Shown: one piece after another, positions 1 through 7,836 of the stretch | Position numbering within the stretch: the first letter of the stretch is position 1 | Layout of the letters: every line of letters starts with the position of its first letter | Source of the DNA: Bacteroides thetaiotaomicron VPI-5482 | GTDB lineage: Bacteria > Bacteroidota > Bacteroidia > Bacteroidales > Bacteroidaceae | Length of the DNA stretch: 64,000 nt | Direction of reading: 5' to 3' | NCBI RefSeq assembly: GCF_000011065.1 | Contig: NC_004663.1 | Span: forward strand, 3,286,001 to 3,350,000 | Position numbers and translations under genes: made by a program | The notes under the pieces: generated by a model | Database searches by the model: none | What the model saw: the letters and a program-made list of their open reading frames with translations, nothing else | Told to the model about the DNA's origin: nothing

Positions 1-2
1 AG

Positions 3-683
3 CCTGCATCTTTGGAAAAAGCCGTTGCATTGTATCAATATATCTACAGTGGATGGAGCGATGAGATAGGCGGTGGCATCTTTTGGTGTGAACAGCAGAA
101 GGAAGCGAAGCATACTTGTTCCAATGCACCGTCTACTGTGCTCGGTGTCAAGTTGTACCGGCTGACGAAGGATGCCAAATACCTCGAAAAAGCAAAAGAG
201 ACGTATGCCTGGACGAAAAAGCATCTGTGCGACCCTACCGACCATCTTTACTGGGATAACATCAACCTGAAAGGGAAAGTTTCCAAAGAGAAGTACGCCT
301 ACAACAGTGGACAGATGATTCAGGCGGGTGTATTGCTCTATGAGGAAACGGGAGATGAACAGTATTTGCGCGATGCACAGCAGACAGCCGCAGGAACTGA
401 TGCTTTTTTCCGCACAAAAGCCGACAAGAAAGACCCGACTGTCAAAGTGCATAAAGACATGGCCTGGTTTAACGTGATCTTATTCAGAGGACTGAAAGCT
501 CTGTATAAGATTGACAAGAATCCGGCGTATGTCAATGCGATGGTGGAAAATGCGCTTCACGCCTGGGAAAACTACCGGGATGAAAACGGATTATTAGGCA
601 GGGATTGGTCGGGACATAACAAGGAGCAGTATAAATGGCTGCTCGACAATGCCTGTCTTATTGAATTCTTTGCAGAGATTTAA
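3..683 (+). CDS. GH76 alpha-1,6-mannanase, C-terminal part (runs off left edge)
   Basis: The frame is open to the left edge, so only about the last 226 residues are visible and the true start lies outside. The sequence is rich in Trp/Tyr helices of an (alpha/alpha)6 barrel. It carries GGGIFWCEQQ near the visible N-terminus, then YNSGQMIQAG and DMAWFNVILFRGL, typical of glycoside hydrolase family 76. Family members are endo-acting alpha-1,6-mannanases that cut the backbone of yeast mannan, usually at the cell surface or in the periplasm. The catalytic Asp pair should lie upstream and cannot be checked. A GH125 exo-mannosidase gene follows after 59 bp on the same strand, so the two are probably co-transcribed as part of an alpha-mannan utilisation locus. 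Confidence 0.88.
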   Translation, partial: PASLEKAVALYQYIYSGWSDEIGGGIFWCEQQKEAKHTCSNAPSTVLGVKLYRLTKDAKYLEKAKETYAWTKKHLCDPTDHLYWDNINLKGKVSKEKYAYNSGQMIQAGVLLYEETGDEQYLRDAQQTAAGTDAFFRTKADKKDPTVKVHKDMAWFNVILFRGLKALYKIDKNPAYVNAMVENALHAWENYRDENGLLGRDWSGHNKEQYKWLLDNACLIEFFAEI

Positions 684-742
684 CACTTCTTCTCCGCAAC
701 ACTTTCATAATCAATACTAATCAACAAAAAAAGACTATTACC

Positions 743-2188
743 ATGAATATAACTAAAGCCTTTTGTTTGTCCATAGCACTCTTGGGCGCTAGCAATATGC
801 AGGCTATAACGAACAGTGATTTTGTCATCCAACAAGATAATACCAAAATCAACAACTATCAGACGAACCGTCCGGAAACATCGAAACGTCTGTTTGTCTC
901 ACAAGCTGTGGAACAACAGATTGCGCATATCAAGCAACTGCTGACGAATGCCCGCTTAGCATGGATGTTCGAAAACTGTTTCCCGAACACACTGGATACT
1001 ACTGTTCATTTTGACGGTAAAGACGATACGTTTGTTTATACAGGTGACATCCACGCCATGTGGTTGCGCGATTCGGGTGCACAAGTATGGCCTTACGTGC
1101 AACTCGCCAACAAAGACGCAGAACTGAAAAAAATGCTCGCTGGCGTTATCAAACGTCAGTTCAAGTGTATCAATATCGACCCGTATGCCAATGCTTTCAA
1201 CATGAATTCCGAAGGCGGCGAATGGATGAGTGACCTTACGGACATGAAGCCCGAACTGCACGAACGCAAATGGGAAATCGACTCGCTCTGTTATCCTATC
1301 CGTCTCGCTTATCATTACTGGAAGACGACGGGAGATGCCAGTATATTCTCCGACGAATGGCTTACAGCCATCGCCAAGGTTCTGAAAACGTTTAAGGAAC
1401 AGCAACGAAAAGAAGATCCGAAAGGTCCTTATCGTTTCCAACGCAAAACGGAACGTGCACTCGATACGATGACCAATGACGGCTGGGGCAATCCTGTAAA
1501 GCCGGTCGGACTGATTGCTTCTGCTTTCCGTCCTTCGGATGATGCTACAACTTTCCAGTTTCTCGTTCCGTCCAACTTCTTTGCTGTAACTTCATTGCGC
1601 AAAGCTGCCGAAATTCTGAATACGGTCAACAAGAAACCTGATTTAGCTAAAGAATGTACTACACTGTCTAACGAAGTGGAAACAGCCCTGAAAAAGTATG
1701 CGGTTTACAATCATCCGAAATATGGCAAAATCTATGCTTTCGAAGTGGACGGTTTCGGCAATCAACTGTTAATGGATGATGCCAATGTGCCGAGTCTCAT
1801 TGCCCTGCCTTATCTTGGGGATGTGAAAGTGAACGATCCTATTTATCAGAATACCCGTAAGTTTGTATGGAGCGAAGATAATCCTTACTTCTTCAAAGGT
1901 ACTGCCGGCGAAGGAATTGGCGGTCCGCACATCGGATATGATATGATTTGGCCCATGAGTATTATGATGAAAGCATTCACCAGTCAAAACGACGCAGAAA
2001 TCAAGACCTGCATCAAAATGCTGATGGATACGGATGCCGGAACAGGGTTCATGCATGAATCTTTCCACAAGAACGACCCGAAAAACTTTACTCGTTCCTG
2101 GTTTGCATGGCAAAATACGCTGTTTGGAGAACTAATCCTAAAACTCGTGAATGAAGGAAAGGTAGACTTACTGAATAGTATCCAATAG
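743..2188 (+). CDS. GH125 exo-alpha-1,6-mannosidase
   Basis: This 481-residue protein has an N-terminal signal peptide ending near MQA (about residue 21). The GH125 (formerly DUF1237) domain then fills the rest. Characteristic blocks are TGDIHAMWLRDSGAQVWPY (about 100-118), WEIDSLCYPIRLAYHYW (about 177-193), GPHIGYDMIWPMSIMMKAF (near 390) and RSWFAWQNTLFGELIL near the C-terminus. GH125 enzymes are inverting exo-alpha-1,6-mannosidases that trim mannose from mannan backbone fragments. This fits the GH76 endo-enzyme encoded just upstream and suggests periplasmic finishing of its products. Full family length. No terminator is evident; the gene is followed directly by decayed IS66 DNA, which may have cut off further members of the locus. 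Confidence 0.93.
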   Translation: MNITKAFCLSIALLGASNMQAITNSDFVIQQDNTKINNYQTNRPETSKRLFVSQAVEQQIAHIKQLLTNARLAWMFENCFPNTLDTTVHFDGKDDTFVYTGDIHAMWLRDSGAQVWPYVQLANKDAELKKMLAGVIKRQFKCINIDPYANAFNMNSEGGEWMSDLTDMKPELHERKWEIDSLCYPIRLAYHYWKTTGDASIFSDEWLTAIAKVLKTFKEQQRKEDPKGPYRFQRKTERALDTMTNDGWGNPVKPVGLIASAFRPSDDATTFQFLVPSNFFAVTSLRKAAEILNTVNKKPDLAKECTTLSNEVETALKKYAVYNHPKYGKIYAFEVDGFGNQLLMDDANVPSLIALPYLGDVKVNDPIYQNTRKFVWSEDNPYFFKGTAGEGIGGPHIGYDMIWPMSIMMKAFTSQNDAEIKTCIKMLMDTDAGTGFMHESFHKNDPKNFTRSWFAWQNTLFGELILKLVNEGKVDLLNSIQ

Positions 2189-2232
2189 CTTACTTTCCCA
2201 AAGTTCAAGATTGAAGACTTTAGTTTCAAGTA

Positions 2233-2504
2233 CTATTTTTCTGATTTATTGAAAACGAGTTTGGCCACCCTCTTGTTTATCCTCTTCTGTTTATTTATGT
2301 CCGCATCTTTTTCCAATAATGCTTGCTACATGGATGTTATGATTGAAATCATCTCCTTGCGTTTAAGATTGGCTATAGCAAGTTCAGACAGAGTTCCCCT
2401 ATGGCCTTTCCCTAGTCGTCAATACATGCCAACAAGACCCGGTTGGTCTCGTTGGCGACATCCAACTGTTGTTGTAGAACCAATGCGAAATCAGAACTTT
2501 TCAT
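2233..2504 (-). pseudogene. IS66-family tnpC (transposase) N-terminal remnant
   Basis: Reading the minus strand from 2504 gives MKSSDFALVLQQQLDVANE, the usual start of an IS66 TnpC coiled-coil region. After a stop and frame changes the strand continues as ALLEKDADINKQKRINKRVA and LVFNKSEK, also typical of the TnpC N-terminal helix, and ends at a stop at 2233. The DDE catalytic part (several hundred residues) is missing. It sits in IS66 order (tnpA, tnpB, tnpC) with the remnants described to the right. The call rests on recognising the family by eye; a profile search of the joined frames would settle it. Confidence 0.6.
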
Positions 2505-2574
2505 ACCATAAATGCAATAATAAAATTGATTCATCTAAACACATTTCAACATTATCTCACTAAATATTAAACAG

Positions 2575-2808
2575 TTACCAATTATTGCAAGCGATCTTAA
2601 AGTGCTTCTTAAAACGGAGTCCTTGAACCGTTATTCCTCTCATTATGAAATAAAATGTGTACTAGTCAAGTTCGTACACGCCTTTTTCCGTGCTACAACA
2701 AGAAAGATCAAAAGTGCCTCTTGTAAGTCGTTTATAATATAGGATAAAACCATCCCCGTCCCAACGAACTACGAGGAAGTTTTATACGTTTCCGACCATG
2801 GGAAAAGA
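2575..2808 (-). pseudogene. IS66-family tnpB, C-terminal half (cut off by the RIT insertion)
   Basis: The minus strand reads FFSHGRKRIKL, then in another frame RWDGDGFILYYKRLTRGTF, then YTFYFIMRGITVQGLRFKK, stopping at 2575. These are the conserved middle and C-terminal blocks of the IS66 accessory protein TnpB. One frameshift and one in-frame TAG show that it is dead. Its N-terminal half, ending in GDIF, lies at 6673-6803 on the far side of the RIT element. The insertion therefore split the gene close to the conserved GDIF/FFS junction. Confidence 0.7.
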
Positions 2809-2815
2809 ACACATT

Positions 2816-2831
2816 ACGTGGTATACCACAT
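2816..2831. repeat. 16-bp palindrome at the left edge of the RIT element
   Basis: ACGTGGTATACCACAT is an almost perfect palindrome (only the outermost pair fails to match). It lies directly outside the left terminal inverted repeat and is not explained by the interrupted tnpB frame. It could be the extreme left end of the RIT element or an earlier insertion scar. Confidence 0.4.
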
Positions 2832-2833
2832 AA

Positions 2834-2870
2834 CATTTTTTATGTTGGCAACAAAATTATGCTGGTACTA
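2834..2870 (+). repeat. RIT left terminal inverted repeat
   Basis: Begins CATTTTTTATGTTGGCAACA and runs through AAATTATGCTGGTACTA. It is the inverted partner of 6636-6672, with three mismatches in 37 positions. Confidence 0.8.
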
Positions 2871-2974
2871 TAATGTATATATCTGACATTAAACAGATTA
2901 TATAATTTGATACCAACATATTTTTTAGGCTAGAGCGAGTTAAGGAAGTTGAGTATGCCTTTATTCTTCTTCCA

Positions 2975-3967
2975 TTACTTGGTAGCATTTTCTTCACCAT
3001 CTATAGTCCATAGCATAATAGCCTTTTCTTTCATTTGTAAACTTACCTCTGTATATATATTGGTAGTATTTAATGAGACATGGCCTAACCAGGACTGGAT
3101 GGTAACGATATCATTTCCAGATTCATATAAATGACATGCTGCTGTATGTCTAAGAGTATGAGGACTCACTCTTTTCTTTGCAAGAGTTGGTGCAGTGGCC
3201 GTAGCCTTTATGACATTCCTTTCCAGTAATTCGTAAATACCGAATCTGGTCATGGGATTTCCGTATCTGTTCAAGAAGACTCTTTCTGTTTCACGTCTGC
3301 CGGCCATAAATGGTTTTATAGCGTTTAATGTTCTATTCCATAAGGGGCATGTGCGGCTTTTATTCCCCTTACCATAAATTCTTACCAACGGACACGAAGC
3401 ATCATCATAAATAATGCTACCTATTGTTAGCGAAGCCGCCTCAGAGGCTCGAACTCCAGTGTTATACAAGAAAAGTAACATTGCATAATCTTTCCTGCCT
3501 TGTACTGTTTGTCGGTCAGGAGTATTAAGCAACGCATCCATCTCTCTCTTGTCAAGATAAGACACGGCTGGCAATACGCTCCCTTCAATGACTTTTACCT
3601 TCACTTTCTTCATCGGTATAGTGCTCATCAATCGGCTCCATTCCATATATTCAGGTGCATTATTGTACACATAATGGACGAAAGACTTGATTGCGGTAAG
3701 CCTTTGGTTACGGGTTTGAATAGTACAGCCCTTGTCTGTCTCTATATGATTCAAAAAAGCATTGGTCCTCTCGACAGTGAGATCCGTAATCAAAAGTTTA
3801 TCGGCATGTTTGCCGGTTCTCTTGGCTACAAAAGGTAGATACTGCATATAGTAGTCACGATAACTGGTGAGCGTATTATGAGATTGATTCTTTATTACCG
3901 GTATATATTCAGATAGATATCTCATGAACCAGTAACCTACAAATGAGTATTTTTCTTGCTTGTTCAT
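2975..3967 (-). CDS. Tyrosine recombinase, third RIT gene (intact)
   Basis: A 330-residue tyrosine recombinase. The start is taken at 3967 (MNKQEKYSF) because that ATG overlaps the TGA of the preceding gene as ATGA, the pattern also seen at the other junction. An upstream in-frame ATG at 3982 is less likely. The N-terminal half is a SAM-like core-binding domain. The catalytic domain has all expected residues: Arg173 (NTGVRASEAASL), Lys200 (IYGKGNKSR), His270 and Arg273 (HTLRHTAACHL), His296 (GHVSLNTTNIY) and nucleophile Tyr305. Family knowledge says the trio acts together to move the RIT element. It is the only one of the three here that looks functional. Codon use is AT-rich like the rest of the element. 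Confidence 0.9.
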   Translation of the reverse strand: MNKQEKYSFVGYWFMRYLSEYIPVIKNQSHNTLTSYRDYYMQYLPFVAKRTGKHADKLLITDLTVERTNAFLNHIETDKGCTIQTRNQRLTAIKSFVHYVYNNAPEYMEWSRLMSTIPMKKVKVKVIEGSVLPAVSYLDKREMDALLNTPDRQTVQGRKDYAMLLFLYNTGVRASEAASLTIGSIIYDDASCPLVRIYGKGNKSRTCPLWNRTLNAIKPFMAGRRETERVFLNRYGNPMTRFGIYELLERNVIKATATAPTLAKKRVSPHTLRHTAACHLYESGNDIVTIQSWLGHVSLNTTNIYTEVSLQMKEKAIMLWTIDGEENATK

Positions 3968-4911
3968 AATTTCAATACACATGATTCAAACTTGCGACCT
4001 GCTTCCTTCAATAATTCATTGGTCATAGACACATAGACAGCCGTATTTATGCTCGTATGACCAAGGTAGGTGGATAGGACAGGAAGCATATCCTGCACGT
4101 TTCGTCCTTCCCTATACCATGACACAATTCTCTCTGTAGCAAATGTGTGGTGCGCGGTGTGCAGTCTTGGCTGGTATCTTGCGCCATCATATCTACGAAC
4201 ATTTGCATCCTCACGTATCATGGCAAAGGCCATTTGTAGAGCATGTGTTGAGTATGCGGCAAATGTTCTTTTCAAAAACAGAGGTGAGTCACTCCTCGGA
4301 TGGTAATCCTGTATGTTTACGCCAAAACAGGAAGTCTTCTATAAAAGAAGCGACCTATCATTGAATGTTACTATCCTGGTATTATAGAACTTCATTTGTT
4401 TAATCACTATATAGTTATCAGTACCAAGATGTACATCCGCCATCTCTATGCCAAGAGTTTCACTCGGTCTAAGCCCCCAAAGATAGGTCAGCATTATTAT
4501 TCCTCTGATAGTTTCAGGGTAAAAGGTTGTATAAAAGGATCTGTAAGTCATGGATTTATCAATTATTTTTTTCAACTCTTCCCTTTTGTATATATATGGG
4601 ATAAAGCCCTGCGGACGATTGGGCTTATCTGTGGGAAGAGGATTGTAATTCATGATGTTTCTTGCTATAGCCCAGTTGAATAAACCATCCAACATCCCAT
4701 ATATGTTGAACTAATAGGCGGTCAAACCATTCTTGAATGAAGGTCTGCTATATAGAAAAGACACGCACTGTTGCCTGTTAATGTCCGACATTTCCCTGTC
4801 TTCGCCAACAGCTTTTGAGAACAGATTCATTATTCTAGGCTCTGTATCAAACTTCTCACCGACACTTCTACGGAAAGTGATGTACTTTGATATTGCTTCG
4901 GTTACTGTCAT
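3964..4911 (-). pseudogene. Tyrosine recombinase, second RIT gene (broken)
   Basis: Translation can be followed in three pieces. An N-terminal piece starts at the ATG at 4911 (MTVTEAISKYITFRRSVGEK) and ends in a stop near 4711. A middle piece holds the Arg-I box (LTYLWGLRPSETLGIE) at 4339-4695. A C-terminal piece holds RLHTAHHTFATERIVSWYR and YLGHTSINTAVYVSM, at 3964-4275. Besides the stops and frameshifts, the usual HxLRHTFA box reads HTAHHTFA, so the second catalytic Arg is lost; the Tyr in AVYVSM remains. The gene is therefore dead twice over. Its start overlaps the first RIT gene and its stop overlaps the third, each as ATGA. Confidence 0.8.
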
Positions 4912-6523
4912 AATATACCCTCCCAATTTATGTCAGATACTTGGCGCAGGCTTTTAAGGTCCACCTTTGCGTAGATTCTGGTCGTGTCAAGTTATCTGTG
5001 TCCGAGTATGTCAGCAATATCTTTAAACGTATGTCCTTTATTGATACGTATCGTAGCAAATGCTCTTCTAAGAGAATGAGGACCTACATGCTCTACATGT
5101 ATACACAATCCCTTAATGGCATTGGAAACCACATGATATATGCCTTTGGGGGGCATTGGTCTCACGGAATTGTTCAACTTAAGAAAAACTTCCCTATAAC
5201 CACGTTCATTACATCTTACCTCTTTGATATATCTGAGGATGGCGTTTCCAACATTAGCTTTCAACGTCAGCACCTGCTGTTTCGGCGTCCCTTTTCTCTG
5301 TGAAGATACAGAACATCGCGTTCCCAGTCTATATCGCTAAGTTTTAAACCGGTAACTTCCCCCACTTCTCATTCCGTATTCTATAAGTAAAAGAAGTATA
5401 GCTTTATTTCTAATGGCAGAGGGAGTGTTACCATCATAAAAATGAGAGATTCGATTAAGGTCATTCTCGTTTGGAGAAACAGATAGAATCTCACATGTAT
5501 AAATTCGGGGGCTTATGAGGTATGATGACATGTCTGTTTTAATGATACTTCTGTTATATAGATATCTGAGAAAAGTCCTCAAAATTGACACCTTACTGGC
5601 CACAGTCTTACGTGCGAAACATGCGGATTGATAAGTTTCAATATATCCGTCGATACAAGCCGCGGTCAATAAGTTGATCGTTACGCTTTTTGAGTTGATA
5701 TAAGCAAAGAATCTATCTAATTCCTGACATATATGTACCGTAGCGCCGACAGAGCTTCCTTTGGAGGTGAGATGCCATTCACAGAACATGTCCACATAGT
5801 TAGAGCCGGGATAACTCTTATCTTTTCCTGTGATAACTTCCATGAATGAGAACCAACTCATACAGACAGCTCTGAAACGCTGATATCTACTGCGAACAGA
5901 TATCCCATTTGATAACTCTCCAAAACAACGGGCCGCATCAATGATTTCATCAGTGGAGAAGCTATGTCCTATAGGCTTTTGTTCAAGTTTAAACTGCTTG
6001 ATGACATTAAGCTGTTGCTCTGCATATTCTCTAATGTAAGCCTTCGGTACTCCATCCTTTTCCAAAGTCTCCAGATGCCTTTTCCTTTCTTCATAATGTG
6101 GAGCTGCAATATATTTTAGCCTAAAGTGGATGCTTGTAAATAACCTACAAAAGATAGAATCCTTATCCATGAACTTAGGCTCTAAAAGTTTTAAAGAGAA
6201 AAGCCATGAATAAATAATGCGAAAAGCATCTGTAAATTCATTTAATTCACTCGCTATGCAGACTTTATGGAAATGATCTGAATAATGCATCCGATAATCA
6301 TGGCATACTTTGGTGATATTCTCAATAGGAACTATATCATTTTCCCCGTCGTGTAAATGCAAAGCATGCGTAGCGTAAAAATATAGGACGCTAATATCCG
6401 TAACCGGTCTTTAGATTTACCCATGTTCGCATTTTCTTCTAAAAATACTCTGCGTTCTTTTAGCAATGGAGAATCAAGATGCACCCGCAACTTGGATTCT
6501 GTAACATAAAGTCTTTCGTACAT
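4908..6523 (-). pseudogene. Tyrosine recombinase, first RIT gene (broken)
   Basis: The gene begins near 6523 (MYERLYVTESKLRVHLDSPL), shifts frame near 6340, runs to about 5337 (box LLLIEYGMRSG with the first catalytic Arg), shifts frame again, and continues 5273-4992. That last part holds the HxxR box (HSLRRAFATIRINKG) and GH of DILGHR. An in-frame TAA follows, beyond which LDTTRIYAKVDLKSLRQV supplies the nucleophile Tyr. The reading frame finally ends at 4908, overlapping the next ATG. All catalytic positions can be seen across the fragments, so the decay is by frame and stop mutations rather than deletion. About 535 codons in all. Confidence 0.78.
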
Positions 6524-6635
6524 GTGATTGATGCTGCCGCTAGTGGCAGTTCCTTGACATAAAGATATGAAACATGCAAGATTATTATGTTGTGATAAAA
6601 AAACTTTAGTATTTCTATTTAAAGATATTATAGGT

Positions 6636-6672
6636 CAATACCAACATAATTTTGTTGTCAACATAAAAAATG
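6636..6672 (-). repeat. RIT right terminal inverted repeat
   Basis: Read on the minus strand it begins CATTTTTTATGTTGACAACA, the partner of the left terminal repeat. It abuts the interrupted IS66 tnpB codons for GDIF, which fixes the right boundary of the insertion at about 6672. Confidence 0.8.
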
Positions 6673-6803
6673 AATATATCCCCTGAAACCAATGAAAGTA
6701 TAGGATGGATATAAACCGATTTGGAAAAACCATCAATACCACAACTCATGCGGACAGGTTCTGGAAAGAAAAAGTACTGGTTGTTTTCTGATAGTTCAAA
6801 TAT
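6673..6803 (-). pseudogene. IS66-family tnpB, N-terminal half
   Basis: The minus strand reads FELSENNQYFFFPEPVRMS, then CGIDGFSKSVYIHPILSLV and SGDIF, up to the RIT terminal repeat. This is the conserved start of the IS66 accessory protein TnpB (the pattern RM..GIDGL...V ... GDIFVF). The normal Met start is gone (ATA/ATT in its place). The second half is at 2575-2808. Together they show that the RIT element inserted within tnpB. Confidence 0.7.
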
Positions 6804-6829
6804 AATTGGGAGTATATATTTTCGTCTTT

Positions 6830-7486
6830 GGTCTTTATCATAAGTGTATAGAAGTACACAATTCAATAACGGAACATTCCTCCACATGAATGCTCTTCCC
6901 ATCAGGACAGCTGATAGTCACACCTCTAAACATATCTGAGCGGGGGCCTCCATTGAACCAAAACTGAACCATGAACATGGAAGATTATCGGGGAATTTTC
7001 GTATTGAATCTTACGCCTTTTACAATTGTCTGACAATAACCTTCATTAATCTCATCCAGCGTAACATATCACAATAATTTATTCCCATTCTGGTGCAATG
7101 AACTTTCAGCGAATAACATGGATTGGAATCCAGTTATTTTCGGTATTTATCCAGTGTCTTTCCGAGTCTTGCTTGTGCCTTGTCCCCGTTGAAAGGAGGA
7201 GGAATATAAGGTTAGCTGTTGCCCTTGGGAATCTCTATGCCTTTGACAGCGCATATTTGCCCCATATATAGAAAAAATACATATTGTTAGTTACTAGCCT
7301 ATTCACCATTCCCCTATAATCGATATTGTGCCTTTCACAAAAATCAACGAGACATAGATTAATATCATTATTCAGTTCAGTCTTCAATAATTCGGAGCTG
7401 TTTAAGTACAATTCATTTGAATTTGGAGACTGGCCAGCCTCCAGGCATACTTCATTACATAGTCTATTCTGAGGGGGCAAAACCAT
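6830..7486 (-). pseudogene. Probable IS66-family tnpA remnant
   Basis: Upstream of tnpB on the minus strand, the stretch LCLVDFCERHNIDYRGMVNR (within 7235-7486) resembles the helix-turn-helix start of the IS66 OrfA/TnpA. Further on, SIHVEECSVIELC and YDKDQRRKYI occur in two different frames just before tnpB, as expected for the TnpA C-terminus. Frameshifts and stops break it throughout. The assignment depends mostly on position (IS66 order tnpA-tnpB-tnpC) and on weak similarity, so it is less certain than tnpB. Confidence 0.45.
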
Positions 7487-7836
7487 CTGTTGAAATGATC
7501 ATTTATTGAATGTTTTTCACAGAATGATACCAAAGACTTTTTAGGATTCTGCGTCAGCTCTTTTTAGGAACTTCCAATAACGTAAGATATTTTAAGGGAA
7601 CCGGATCAGAATTTTCTATTATCATAATTCGTTTTTTACTGATCTATGTAAAAGTCGTTTTTGAGATGCGCTATATGCTATCGCAGAGACGCTTACCATC
7701 ATCTTTCCCCTTTGACTGACATCTGCTGACATCTAACGACACGTGATGTCACCATTTTGAGAATCAGCATTTTATTCAATTTCAGCCACTATTTTTGAGC
7801 TGTCAAACGAAAACATTAATCTCAAAATGATGGATC
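7487..7836. other. Spacer between IS66 remnant and island core
   Basis: No gene is seen in these 350 bases. The right half holds the direct repeat of TGACATCT described separately and a TATTTTTG box at 7790-7797. That box may be the -7 element for the DUF3945 gene, although no -33 TTTG lies at the normal spacing. Confidence 0.5.
7717..7734 (+). promoter_or_regulatory. Repeated operator-like site, copy 1
   Basis: TGACATCTGCTGACATCT is a direct repeat of TGACATCT with a 2-bp spacer, about 100 bp before the first gene of the island core. An almost identical sequence lies at 17961-17978, upstream of the divergent-side HTH genes. A shared site at both ends of the module suggests binding by one regulator or excision protein; this is inference. 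Confidence 0.45.

Larger units (their letters stand above)
2834..6672 (-). mobile_element. Recombinase-in-trio (RIT)-like element, degenerate
   Basis: A 3.8-kb unit bounded by imperfect inverted repeats (2834-2870 and 6636-6672; 34 of 37 positions match). Inside are three minus-strand tyrosine recombinase genes in a row. Each stop overlaps the next start as ATGA (4908-4911 and 3964-3967). Three adjacent, overlapping recombinases between terminal repeats is the defining layout of RIT elements. A second, inner copy of the repeat core (ATACCAACATA) lies near 2910-2922 on the left, and a similar partial copy near 6585 on the right. The first two genes carry frameshifts and stops while the third is intact, so the unit is probably no longer able to move by itself. 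It sits inside an IS66 tnpB. Confidence 0.75.

Noticed and set aside
2249..2563. Plus-strand frame of 104 codons after the GH125 gene
   Set aside because: TTG start, no family features, and it lies opposite the IS66 tnpC remnant, which explains the sequence better.
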